From Bacteroidota bacterium (lineage in GTDB: Bacteria > Bacteroidota > Ignavibacteria > Ignavibacteriales > Ignavibacteriaceae): a DNA stretch of 30,213 nt. The stretch lies in assembly GCA_023453665.1 (NCBI GenBank), contig JAEXTA010000231.1, forward strand, positions 1 to 30,213, written 5' to 3'. Both the position numbers and the translations under genes were made by a program. Each line of letters opens with the position of its first letter. The first letter of the stretch is position 1. Positions 9,603 to 17,624 of this stretch are shown in pieces. The notes beneath the pieces are model-generated. The model did no database searches. It was not told where the DNA came from and saw nothing but the letters and a program-made list of their open reading frames with translations.

Positions 9603-10592
9603 ATGAATCCGGAATACATAAAATTTTTAAGATGCCCCAAAACAAATAACAAACTTATAATTGAAGAACCATACTATGAAAATAATCGGATTAAAAGCGG
9701 AACACTTGTCGAAAATGTGAGCGGGAATAAATATCCCATCATTAATTTCATACCGAGATTTGTTCCATCCGACAACTATGCAAATAATTTTGGGTTTGAA
9801 TGGAATCTTCATTCAAATACACAGTATGACTCATATTCATTACTTGGTGTTTCAAAAAAAAGATTTGAAGAAGAAACAAAGTGGCCCAAAAATTTAAAAG
9901 GAGAAGTAATACTTGAAGTTGGCAGCGGCTCAGGCAGATTCACAACTATTGCGGCCGAGTCAAATGCTTTGATAATTTCGATTGATTACTCAAATGCAGT
10001 TGAAGCAAACTATAAATCAAACGGTTCAAAGGATAATGTCTTTATCATCCAGGCAAGTGTTTATGAAATGCCGTTTGAAAAAAAAACATTCGACCGAGCA
10101 TTTTGTTTTGGCGTACTTCAACATACTCCCAATCCCCAAAATTCATTTTTTGAAATTCTGAAATTTATTAAATCCGGTGGTGCAGTAGCATCTGATATTT
10201 ATTTGTGGAGTTTTACCAGACGGTACTTCAATATTGGCTTTTATATCAGGCCACTTGTAAGAAATGTTAAACCCGAAAAGTTATATGCTGTTTCTAAAAA
10301 GTATATCGATATAATGTGGCCTCTTGCAAGAGTGTTAAGAAAGATTCCTGTCATTGGCTGGAGATTAAACTGGAAGCTGATGATTGCAGATCATTCAACA
10401 ATGCTGCCCGATGCAGATGATAAAACTCTTAAAGAATGGGCATATCTTGATACGTTTGATTTTCTTTCACCGAGATATGATTTACCTGAAACAGTAAAAA
10501 GTTTTAGAAAATGGCATGAAGAAGCCGGACTTAAAAATATTGAAGTTCACAAAGGCTATAATGGTGTTGAAGGAAGAGGGATAATTCCATGA
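9603..10592 (+). CDS. SAM-dependent methyltransferase with Trm112-like N-terminus
   Basis: This 329-residue protein is a class I methyltransferase. Its N-terminal segment (about 7-55: FLRCPKTNNKL, then GNKYPIINFIPRFV) resembles the Trm112p-like mini-domain found before many sugar or lipid methyltransferases, though only one of the usual cysteines (C11) is present. SAM-binding motif I is LEVGSGSGRF (104-113); an acidic D128 in IISIDYS follows on the second strand; FGVLQHTPNP (169-178) is the post-motif loop typical of Methyltransf_11/25 members. The C-terminal 130 residues are basic and aromatic and may bind the membrane or glycan. Sitting between two paralogous glycosyltransferases, it probably methylates a sugar of the repeat unit; the target is inferred. 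Confidence 0.83.
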   Translation: MNPEYIKFLRCPKTNNKLIIEEPYYENNRIKSGTLVENVSGNKYPIINFIPRFVPSDNYANNFGFEWNLHSNTQYDSYSLLGVSKKRFEEETKWPKNLKGEVILEVGSGSGRFTTIAAESNALIISIDYSNAVEANYKSNGSKDNVFIIQASVYEMPFEKKTFDRAFCFGVLQHTPNPQNSFFEILKFIKSGGAVASDIYLWSFTRRYFNIGFYIRPLVRNVKPEKLYAVSKKYIDIMWPLARVLRKIPVIGWRLNWKLMIADHSTMLPDADDKTLKEWAYLDTFDFLSPRYDLPETVKSFRKWHEEAGLKNIEVHKGYNGVEGRGIIP

Positions 10593-10644
10593 ATAAATTT
10601 TTGTTATAAACAACTTCCAACTCTCATAAAAAATAGTTTAATGC

Positions 10645-10650
10645 AGGGGA
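10645..10650 (+). promoter_or_regulatory. Strong Shine-Dalgarno of the 10658 glycosyltransferase
   Basis: AGGGGA lies 7 nt before the ATG at 10658. It stands out because the preceding genes from 1920 to 9603 have no recognisable SD. It suggests independent, efficient initiation of this gene within the operon. Confidence 0.65.
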
Positions 10651-10657
10651 ATTCAAA

Positions 10658-11752
10658 ATGAAAATTCTGATGTTCATCGACGGTTTAGCTATGGGCGGTA
10701 AAGAACGAAGAATGGTTGAACTTGTTAAAGGGTTATCAAAGAATAAAGAAATCAATTGTGCTGTTGCATTGATGAATCATGATGTTTACTACAAAGAAAT
10801 TTTTGGATTGAATGTCCCGGTTTATTTCTTGATCCGTAAGATCAGGAAAGATCCTGTTATTTTTTTGAAACTGCTTCTAATATGTAAAAGATTTAAACCT
10901 GATATAATTCATGTGTGGGATTCTATGACTGCTCTATATGCTTCATCAATTGCTCACACTCTTGGCATCAAATTAATAAATGCCATGATAACAGAAGCCC
11001 CGTTGCATCTTGATGAACCAACTATCAAAAGAACAAAATTTTCTGCACGGTTTTCTGACATTATGCTTTCTAATTCAGAAGCAGGATTAAGGTCATATCA
11101 TATCTCTGAAGAAAAGGGACGATTTATACATAATGGATTCGCCGGCGAAAGGACAAGAAATATCGATGACCCGGGAGCAGTAAAAATAAAAAATGATATC
11201 AAAGAAAAATTTGTAGTTGGAATTGTCGGGGCTTTACAGGAGAGAAAAGACCATAAAGTGTTTATCAAATCAGCAATTAGTATAATTAGCAGGAGAGTCG
11301 ATGTTGTATTCCTTATTGTTGGAGATGGACCGCTACGAACTGAACTTGAAAATTCTGTTCCTTTGGAAATGAAATCAAAAATCAAATTCCTTGGACTTCA
11401 ATCCGAAACTGAATCTTTAATAAATATATTTGATATAGGTATTCTTACTACTAATCAAAAAGTTCATGGTGAAGGAATTTCAAATTCTATACTTGAGTAT
11501 ATGGCGTTATGTAAACCGGTTATTGCAACCAACGGCGGAGGGACGCCGGAAATAGTTGATGACGGAGTAACAGGATTTCTTGTTGATGAAGATTCTTCAG
11601 AGCAATTGACGGAAAAGATTGAAATACTTCTGGATAAACCTGAGCTAAGAAAAAGTATGGGTGAAGCCGGCATGAAAAAAGTAAAGAGTGAATTCAGTAT
11701 TGAACAAATGGTTAACAAAACAATAGAACTTTATAAAGAAGTGCTAAACTGA
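10658..11752 (+). CDS. Glycosyltransferase family 4 (paralogue B)
   Basis: This 364-residue GT4 enzyme is closely related to the one at 8477-9571. The N-terminus is KILMFIDGLAMGGKERR (2-18), the acceptor domain carries FKPDIIHVWDSMTALYAS (79-96), and the retaining signature is E272-x7-E280 (GEGISNSILEYMALCKPVIA), followed by NGGGTPEIVDDGVTGFLVDE. The E-x7-E positions are identical in the two paralogues. A four-residue stretch QKVH precedes the motif here and is absent from paralogue A. Differences are concentrated in the acceptor half, consistent with different acceptor positions but perhaps the same donor (inference). It is followed after one nucleotide by asnB, so the two are probably translated together. 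Confidence 0.88.
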   Translation: MKILMFIDGLAMGGKERRMVELVKGLSKNKEINCAVALMNHDVYYKEIFGLNVPVYFLIRKIRKDPVIFLKLLLICKRFKPDIIHVWDSMTALYASSIAHTLGIKLINAMITEAPLHLDEPTIKRTKFSARFSDIMLSNSEAGLRSYHISEEKGRFIHNGFAGERTRNIDDPGAVKIKNDIKEKFVVGIVGALQERKDHKVFIKSAISIISRRVDVVFLIVGDGPLRTELENSVPLEMKSKIKFLGLQSETESLINIFDIGILTTNQKVHGEGISNSILEYMALCKPVIATNGGGTPEIVDDGVTGFLVDEDSSEQLTEKIEILLDKPELRKSMGEAGMKKVKSEFSIEQMVNKTIELYKEVLN

Positions 11753-11753
11753 T

Positions 11754-13610
11754 ATGTGTGGAATAACAGGCTATATTCATTTCGATAAGAACAGAACAGT
11801 ATCATCTGAAAAGATTAAAAGGATGGCGGATGTCATTGCTCATCGCGGACCGGATGGTGAAGGATTTTACTGCAAAAATAATTTAGCACTCGGTCACAGG
11901 CGACTTTCAATCATCGATTTAAAAACAGGCGACCAGCCAATATTTAATGATGACAGAACTATATCTATTATCTTCAACGGAGAGATATACAATTACATTG
12001 AACTGAGAGAAGAATTAAAAACTCACGGAAAAGTCTTTCACACAGATTCTGATACTGAAGTAATAATTAAAGCGTATGAAAAATGGGGACTGGAATTCCA
12101 ATCAAAGTTAAATGGTATGTGGGCTTTTGCTTTATGGGATGAGAAAGAGAAAGCACTTTTACTTTCACGTGATCGTATGGGCGAAAAGCCTATGTTCTAT
12201 TCAATTCACGACAACACACTTGTATTTGGTTCTGAAATAAAATGTTTGCTTACTTATGGAATTCCCGGAGAAAAACGTTTTGATCTGATTGAAATGTACC
12301 TGAACCTTTCATACATACCTGCACCGGATACTTTTTATAAAAATATTTTTAAGCTTCATCCTGCAAATTACCTACTGGTTAAAGATGGAAAATTCGAAGA
12401 ACATTCATACTGGGAACTTCCGGATATAAATGAGCAAGACTTGCTTACCGACACGAAAGCGATTCATAAAAACTTTGAAGAACTTTTCGATGACTCCGTA
12501 AAAATCCGCATGCGAAGCGATGTTCCGTTCGGTGCATTTTTAAGCGGCGGACTTGACTCAGCAAGTATAGTTTCTTCAATGGCTAAGATAAGCAGTTATC
12601 CTGTTCAAACATTTACAATAGGATTCGACGATAAACATTTCGATGAACGCGGACTTGCAAAAGAAGTCGCAGAGAAATTTAAAACTGATCACAATGAATA
12701 TCTCGTATCACCTGATTCATTTGATGAAGCATTACAAAAAGTTATTCATCATTATGATGAACCTTTTGGGGATCCATCTGCAATACCAACGGGATATGTA
12801 TCACGAGCCGCAAGACAAAAAGTAAAAATGGTTTTAACCGGTGACGGCGGCGATGAAGTCCTTTCAGGTTATACTGCTTACCAGGGAACAAAATTTTCTG
12901 ATAAGTACAAATCATATCCGTCGTTTGTAAGAAGCGGACTGCCTTCATTCATTAAGCTTATTTCAAAACCTGTTTCAGGTAACATAAGATATAAAGCAAA
13001 CAGAGTGGTTAATGTTCTTGAGTCATCCAATATGGATTTTCTTGACAGGACAATTTATAAATCATTGCCTTCAGGATTGGATTTGAAAAATCTGCTGGAA
13101 CCTCTTTCAGTACCTCAGAAAAGTATTACAGATTTTTATAAAGAGTTTCTTGCAAAGTGCCGATTCAGAGATGATTTTTACAAACTGATGTTTCTCCAGT
13201 TAAAATCTTCTTTACCTGATGATATGCTTACAAAAGTTGACAGGATGAGTATGGCGTATTCACTTGAAACGAGAGTTCCGTTTCTTGATCATCGTATTGT
13301 TGAACTTCTTTACCGGGTTCATAAAGATATTAAGATGGAAGGTTATGAAAGAAAAAGTGTTTTAAGAAATACGGTTGCCAAAAGACTTCCGGTGAGCTTG
13401 TTAAACGCACCCAAAAAAGGTTTCAGCGTCCCGTTGCGTCAATGGTTTAAAGGCAGTGGATTCGATTCGTACTTAAACGCGCTTTCACAAAACAGTAAAG
13501 ATGTTTTCCACAATTCATATCTGAACAGCATTCTGGAAAAAAATAAAAATGCTGAAGGCGATTATGGAAACTTTATCTGGTCGTTATTCGTACTTAAAAA
13601 ATTTCTTTAA
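11754..13610 (+). CDS. asnB: Asparagine synthase-type glutamine amidotransferase
   Basis: This 618-residue protein has the two-domain AsnB architecture. The N-terminal class II glutaminase begins MCGITGY, with C2 as the nucleophile after Met removal. It also has AHRGPDGEG (29-37), HRRLSIIDL (48-56), FNGEIYN (74-80) and D100 in HTDSDTEVI. The C-terminal synthetase domain has the ATP PP-loop SGGLDS (264-269) and the TGDGGDE segment. The canonical reaction makes asparagine from aspartate, glutamine and ATP. In surface-polysaccharide clusters such proteins are also thought to amidate uronic acids or other carboxylates. The neighbouring UDP-glucuronate-type epimerase makes that plausible here, but it is inference. 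Start ATG at 11754 is 1 nt after the previous stop. Confidence 0.88.
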   Translation: MCGITGYIHFDKNRTVSSEKIKRMADVIAHRGPDGEGFYCKNNLALGHRRLSIIDLKTGDQPIFNDDRTISIIFNGEIYNYIELREELKTHGKVFHTDSDTEVIIKAYEKWGLEFQSKLNGMWAFALWDEKEKALLLSRDRMGEKPMFYSIHDNTLVFGSEIKCLLTYGIPGEKRFDLIEMYLNLSYIPAPDTFYKNIFKLHPANYLLVKDGKFEEHSYWELPDINEQDLLTDTKAIHKNFEELFDDSVKIRMRSDVPFGAFLSGGLDSASIVSSMAKISSYPVQTFTIGFDDKHFDERGLAKEVAEKFKTDHNEYLVSPDSFDEALQKVIHHYDEPFGDPSAIPTGYVSRAARQKVKMVLTGDGGDEVLSGYTAYQGTKFSDKYKSYPSFVRSGLPSFIKLISKPVSGNIRYKANRVVNVLESSNMDFLDRTIYKSLPSGLDLKNLLEPLSVPQKSITDFYKEFLAKCRFRDDFYKLMFLQLKSSLPDDMLTKVDRMSMAYSLETRVPFLDHRIVELLYRVHKDIKMEGYERKSVLRNTVAKRLPVSLLNAPKKGFSVPLRQWFKGSGFDSYLNALSQNSKDVFHNSYLNSILEKNKNAEGDYGNFIWSLFVLKKFL

Positions 13611-13616
13611 CATGAT

Positions 13617-13620
13617 GGAG
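13617..13620 (+). promoter_or_regulatory. Shine-Dalgarno fixing a TTG start
   Basis: GGAG with an 8-nt spacer precedes the TTG at 13629. The encoded N-terminus (MNFLVTGGAGFIGS) starts exactly where SDR proteins of this family start, so the TTG is very likely the real start. The same site contains ATGGA, a minimal ANGGA match. Confidence 0.65.
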
Positions 13621-13628
13621 ATTTTATT

Positions 13629-14576
13629 TTGAACTTTCTTGTAACCGGCGGCGCCGGATTTATTGGTTCGCATCTTATAAATAAAATAATAAGTGAACCA
13701 GGAAATTTTATTGTCTGCCTTGATAACTTCGATGAGTTTTATAACCCCGAAATAAAAAGAAAAAACATAAGTTCTTTTTTGAACAAAAATAATTTTGAAC
13801 TTGTTGAAGGCGATATACGTGACAGAAATATTGTCGAAAGCATTTTTAAAAAAAATAAGATAGATATTGTGGTTCACCTTGCTGCCAGAGCTGGGGTTCG
13901 TCCTTCATTAAAACTTCCTGCACTTTATTTTGATGTTAATGTAAACGGAACAATAAATATTCTTGAAGTAATGAGAGTGAACAATTGCACTAAAATGGTT
14001 TTTGCATCCTCATCATCTGTTTATGGCAACAATGAAAAAATTCCTTTTTCAGAAAATGATAATGTTGATTATCCTATTTCACCTTACGCAGCTTCTAAAA
14101 AAGCAGGCGAACTTGTTTGTCATACATTTAATCATCTTTATGGATTTGATATAACCTGCCTGAGATTTTTTACTGTGTACGGTCCGGGTCAGCGTCCCGA
14201 AATGGCTATTCATCAGTTTGCAAAAAATATTTTAGATGAAAAGCCGATCAACGTTTTTGGTGATGGTTCGACAAAAAGAGACTATACTTTTATAGATGAC
14301 ATTATTCAGGGAGTTACGGCTTCAATAAATAATCTTGGGGGTTACAACATTTATAATCTTGGTGAATCCAAAACGATTGAGTTAATTGAATTAATAAAAC
14401 TTATTGAAAAGCATATCGGTAAAAAAGCAATCTTAAATTATCTGCCCGAACAGCCCGGTGATGTTAAACTTACTTTCTCCGATGTTACAAAAGCTAGGAA
14501 CGAACTTGCTTACAATCCTGTTACATCAATGGATGAAGGAATTAAAAAATTTGTAGATTGGTTGCGTAAAAATTAA
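13629..14576 (+). CDS. NAD-dependent epimerase, likely UDP-glucuronate/UDP-glucose 4-epimerase
   Basis: This 315-residue extended SDR has the Rossmann loop TGGAGFIGS (6-14), the catalytic SSSS-VYG segment (127-133) and Y153-xxx-K157. HLAARAGVRPSL (83-94), RFFTVYGPGQRPEMAI and FGDGSTKRDYTFIDDI are characteristic of the UDP-glucuronate 4-epimerase/CapI branch, although UDP-glucose and UDP-GlcNAc 4-epimerases share parts of them. It would invert C4 of a UDP-hexuronate or hexose to supply a galacto-configured donor. It is slightly shorter than typical GlcA epimerases (about 335-350). It starts with TTG, supported by a well-placed GGAG, 18 nt after asnB. Exact substrate not settled. Confidence 0.85.
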   Translation: MNFLVTGGAGFIGSHLINKIISEPGNFIVCLDNFDEFYNPEIKRKNISSFLNKNNFELVEGDIRDRNIVESIFKKNKIDIVVHLAARAGVRPSLKLPALYFDVNVNGTINILEVMRVNNCTKMVFASSSSVYGNNEKIPFSENDNVDYPISPYAASKKAGELVCHTFNHLYGFDITCLRFFTVYGPGQRPEMAIHQFAKNILDEKPINVFGDGSTKRDYTFIDDIIQGVTASINNLGGYNIYNLGESKTIELIELIKLIEKHIGKKAILNYLPEQPGDVKLTFSDVTKARNELAYNPVTSMDEGIKKFVDWLRKN

Positions 14577-14581
14577 TTGAT

Positions 14582-15844
14582 ATGAAAATAGTTATAGTTA
14601 ATTACAGGTATTTCATTTCTGGCGGCCCTGAACGGTACATGTTCAATCTTAAAGAACTATTGGAACAGCACGGACATCATATCATTCCATTTTCAATCAG
14701 GTACGCAAAAAATCAAAAATCAGAGTATGAAAAATATTTCGTTCAGCCGCTCTCAAGTGAAAATGAAGTTTATTTCAGGGATCAATCGTGGACAATTAAA
14801 AGTTTTTATAAAACAATTGAACGTGCATTTTATTCACCCGAAGTTTACAAGAATTTTGTCCACCTGATAAATGATACAAAACCCGATTTTGCAATTGTAC
14901 TTCACTATGGGAGAAAATTATCTCCCGCAGTCATCAGTGCTTTGCATGATACTAAAATTCCCTTTGTTGTACGGCTTTCAGATTTCGGGATGGTCTGTGC
15001 AAACTCACACATGCTTCGTAATGAAGAAGTTTGTGAAATCTGTGTGAAAGGAAACCGGTTTAACAGCGTCAAACATAAGTGTGTGCAGGATTCGCTCGGC
15101 GCTTCTCTTGTAGATTATGCCGCGTCAAGATTTCAATCAATTGCCGGATTTAATGACAAAGTAAAATACTATGTTGTCCCCAGCAGGTTTACAAGAAGTA
15201 AAATGATTGAAGCAGGTTACGATGAACAAAAGTTTATTCACGTTCCGACATTCGTTAAGACTAACGGAAAAATTTCGATGGAAAGAAAAAAGCAAATACT
15301 TTTCGTTGGAAGAATAGAAAAAACAAAAGGCGTTCATGTACTTCTTGATGCTGTAAAAATTCTTCAGAAAGAAAATAACATGAACTTTGACTGCATACTT
15401 GCAGGGTTTGGTTCTGAAGATTATGTCAACGAGCAAAAAAAGTTTATTGAAGAAAATGAACTGAAGAATATTCAATTCACCGGTTACATCGAAAAAAATA
15501 AAATTGATGAACTTATAAGTGAATCGCTTTTTACGGTGTCACCATCCATCTGGTATGATAATATGCCGAACTCAGTTTTGGAAAGTCTTGCTCTTGGAAC
15601 TCCGGTTATCGCTTCAGATCATGGTTCTTTTACGGAGTTAATTGATCATGAAAAAACCGGGTTATTATTCAAACCGGGGGACTCAAATGATCTTGCGGAA
15701 AAAATGAAAACATTATTAAGTGATACTTCATTAAGTTTAGCATTAGGAAAAAATGCTTTTGAACGTGCAAGTGATTATCATTCAGGTGAACGGCACTACA
15801 AAAGTTTGATGGAAATCTATAACAGACTAACCGGAAAAAATTAA
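14582..15844 (+). CDS. Glycosyltransferase family 4 with Cys cluster
   Basis: This 420-residue GT-B protein opens with a glycine-rich acceptor-side loop FISGGPERYMFNL (11-23). Four cysteines (C139, C151, C154, C167) form C-x11-C-x2-C-x12-C, a pattern that recurs in a GT4 subgroup and might bind a metal or form a structural knuckle. The donor domain has ILFVGRIEKTKGVHVLLDA (239-257) and WYDNMPNSVLESLALGTPVIAS (324-345). The first acidic residue of the E-x7-E motif is Asp (D326) and the second is E334. ELIDHEKTGLLFKPGD completes the domain. It starts 5 nt after the epimerase stop and ends 1 nt before the next gene. It is likely to add a sugar to the repeat unit; donor unknown. Confidence 0.85.
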   Translation: MKIVIVNYRYFISGGPERYMFNLKELLEQHGHHIIPFSIRYAKNQKSEYEKYFVQPLSSENEVYFRDQSWTIKSFYKTIERAFYSPEVYKNFVHLINDTKPDFAIVLHYGRKLSPAVISALHDTKIPFVVRLSDFGMVCANSHMLRNEEVCEICVKGNRFNSVKHKCVQDSLGASLVDYAASRFQSIAGFNDKVKYYVVPSRFTRSKMIEAGYDEQKFIHVPTFVKTNGKISMERKKQILFVGRIEKTKGVHVLLDAVKILQKENNMNFDCILAGFGSEDYVNEQKKFIEENELKNIQFTGYIEKNKIDELISESLFTVSPSIWYDNMPNSVLESLALGTPVIASDHGSFTELIDHEKTGLLFKPGDSNDLAEKMKTLLSDTSLSLALGKNAFERASDYHSGERHYKSLMEIYNRLTGKN

Positions 15845-15845
15845 A

Positions 15846-16742
15846 ATGAAAAAAATATACATCGCCGGATGCGGCGGTATGCTTGGAGAAGCTTTTTATA
15901 AACAATTCAAATCAGACTTTGAACTGAAGTGTACTGATATTGACGTAAACGAAGAATGGCTTACGTACCTTGATTTCAGGGACTTGAATGCTTACAAAGA
16001 AGATGTTAAAAAATTCAAACCGGATTATCTTTTTCACCTTGGTGCGTTCACTGATCTTGAATATTGTGAACTTCATCCAGATGAAACTTATGTAACAAAC
16101 ACACTTTCAGTAGAGAATGCGGTTTATATTTCCAATGAAATGAACATTCCACTTTTGTATATAAGTACAGCAGGAATATTCGATGGCAACAAAGAATTGT
16201 ACGATGACTGGGATTTGCCAAATCCACTTGGACATTATGCACGCTCAAAATATGCAGGTGAGTTGTATGTTAAAGAAAATTCACCAAGACATTTAGTTTG
16301 CCGCGCAGGATGGATGATGGGCTCGGGTCCGAAAAAGGATAAGAAGTTCATTCAGAAACTTATGAAGCAAATTAAAGATGGAAAAAAAGAACTGAAAATT
16401 GTTAATGATAAATTAGGTACTCCGACCTACACACATGATTTTGCAAAGAATGTTAAACTTCTTCTTGAAAAAGAATACTGGGGATTATACAATATGGTGT
16501 GCGGCGGTGAAACCGGAAGATTAGAAGTTGCACAAAAATTAATTTCACTGCTCAAACTTGATAATGAAATTAAAATCACTCCCGTTGATTCAGAATATTT
16601 TAAGAAGGAATATTTTGCCGAAAGACCTCCCTGCGAAAGACTTATCAACAAAAAGCTTTCTTTGAGAGGTGTGAATATTATGCGTCAATGGGAAACAGCG
16701 TTGGAAGAATATTTAAAAGACTATTACAAAGGTTATTTGTAA
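15846..16742 (+). CDS. RmlD-like NAD(P)-dependent sugar reductase/epimerase (copy 1)
   Basis: This 298-residue SDR is of the dTDP-4-dehydrorhamnose reductase (RmlD) type. It has a dinucleotide loop GCGGMLG (8-14), FHLGAFTDLEYCE (63-75), YISTAGIFDG (105-114) and the catalytic pair Y131-xxx-K135 (HYARSKYAGE). RAGWMMGSGPKKDKKFI follows the RmlD order. RmlD proteins reduce a 4-keto-6-deoxy nucleotide sugar. Because no rmlA, rmlB or rmlC gene is present here while gmd is, a GDP-linked 4-keto sugar is a reasonable alternative substrate (inference). It is directly followed, without a gap, by a paralogue with the same motif order. The C-terminus is basic and aromatic. Confidence 0.75.
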   Translation: MKKIYIAGCGGMLGEAFYKQFKSDFELKCTDIDVNEEWLTYLDFRDLNAYKEDVKKFKPDYLFHLGAFTDLEYCELHPDETYVTNTLSVENAVYISNEMNIPLLYISTAGIFDGNKELYDDWDLPNPLGHYARSKYAGELYVKENSPRHLVCRAGWMMGSGPKKDKKFIQKLMKQIKDGKKELKIVNDKLGTPTYTHDFAKNVKLLLEKEYWGLYNMVCGGETGRLEVAQKLISLLKLDNEIKITPVDSEYFKKEYFAERPPCERLINKKLSLRGVNIMRQWETALEEYLKDYYKGYL

Positions 16743-17624
16743 ATGAAAATACTTGTAACCGGTGCAGCAGGTATGCTTGCTGCTGAAGTTGTTCCGGAAT
16801 TAAAATCCAAAGGTCATACAGTAATTGAAACTGATATTAATCTTCGGCTGCCTTCGATAGAAAAGCTTGATTTCACAGACATTAAATCAGTTGAAGAAAT
16901 TATTAAAAAAAATAAACCTGATTTTATTTTTCATCTTGCAGCATTAACTGATGTTGATCTGTGCGAAAAGGATCCTGATCTTGCTTACAGAGTAAATTTC
17001 ATTGGCACAGAAAACATTGCCCTGATGTGTCATAAGTATGATATACCGTTATTGTACATTAGTACTGGTGGTGTATTCAATGGACAAAAGCCTTCTCCTT
17101 GTACTGAGTTTGATATACCTGATCCTGTAAATAAATATGCGGATTCAAAACTAAGAGGTGAAACCATTATTCAAAACCTGCTGACAAAATATTTTATACT
17201 TCGTGCAGGCTGGATGATTGGAGGGGGAGACATCGATAAAAAATTTGTCTTTAAAATTGTTCAGCAGCTTAAAGAAGGAAAAACCGAGTTAAATGTTGTG
17301 AATGATAAATTCGGCAGTCCATGTTTTACTTTTGATTTTGCAAAACAAATTCTGCCGGTAATTGAATCAGGCAGATATGGAATTTATCATATTGCAAATG
17401 GCGGAATGGTTTCAAGATACGAAATAGCTTCAAAGATTGTTGAACTGATGAAACTCTCTGATAAAGTTAAAATCAATCCAATCAACTCAGCGCAATTTCC
17501 ATTACCTGCACCAAGAGCAAGATCAGAAGCAATTGAAAATTATAAACTAAAACTTCTTGGAATTAATTTAATGCCTGCCTGGCAGTCATCACTTGAAAGG
17601 TACTTAACAGAAAATTATGAATAA
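16743..17624 (+). CDS. RmlD-like NAD(P)-dependent sugar reductase/epimerase (copy 2)
   Basis: This 293-residue SDR starts at the base after the stop of copy 1. It has GAAGMLA (7-13; last Gly of the usual loop replaced by Ala), FHLAALTDVDLCE (63-75), YISTGGVFNG (105-114), Y132-xxx-K136 (KYADSKLRGE) and RAGWMIGGGDIDKKFV. All motifs sit within one residue of their positions in copy 1, so the pair is a tandem duplication, but the sequences have diverged considerably. It may catalyse a second, different step on the same or a related nucleotide sugar, or form a heteromer with copy 1; neither can be decided from sequence. Its end overlaps the next gene by 8 nt. Confidence 0.75.
   Translation: MKILVTGAAGMLAAEVVPELKSKGHTVIETDINLRLPSIEKLDFTDIKSVEEIIKKNKPDFIFHLAALTDVDLCEKDPDLAYRVNFIGTENIALMCHKYDIPLLYISTGGVFNGQKPSPCTEFDIPDPVNKYADSKLRGETIIQNLLTKYFILRAGWMIGGGDIDKKFVFKIVQQLKEGKTELNVVNDKFGSPCFTFDFAKQILPVIESGRYGIYHIANGGMVSRYEIASKIVELMKLSDKVKINPINSAQFPLPAPRARSEAIENYKLKLLGINLMPAWQSSLERYLTENYE

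Noticed and set aside
15137..15475. Minus-strand frame of 112 codons inside a glycosyltransferase gene
   Set aside because: Phe/Lys/Asn-rich, opposite the conserved GT4 donor domain; no supporting signal.
15846..17624. dTDP-rhamnose (rmlD) assignment for the two reductases
   Set aside because: No rmlA, rmlB or rmlC in the window, and gmd is present; only the family level is justified.
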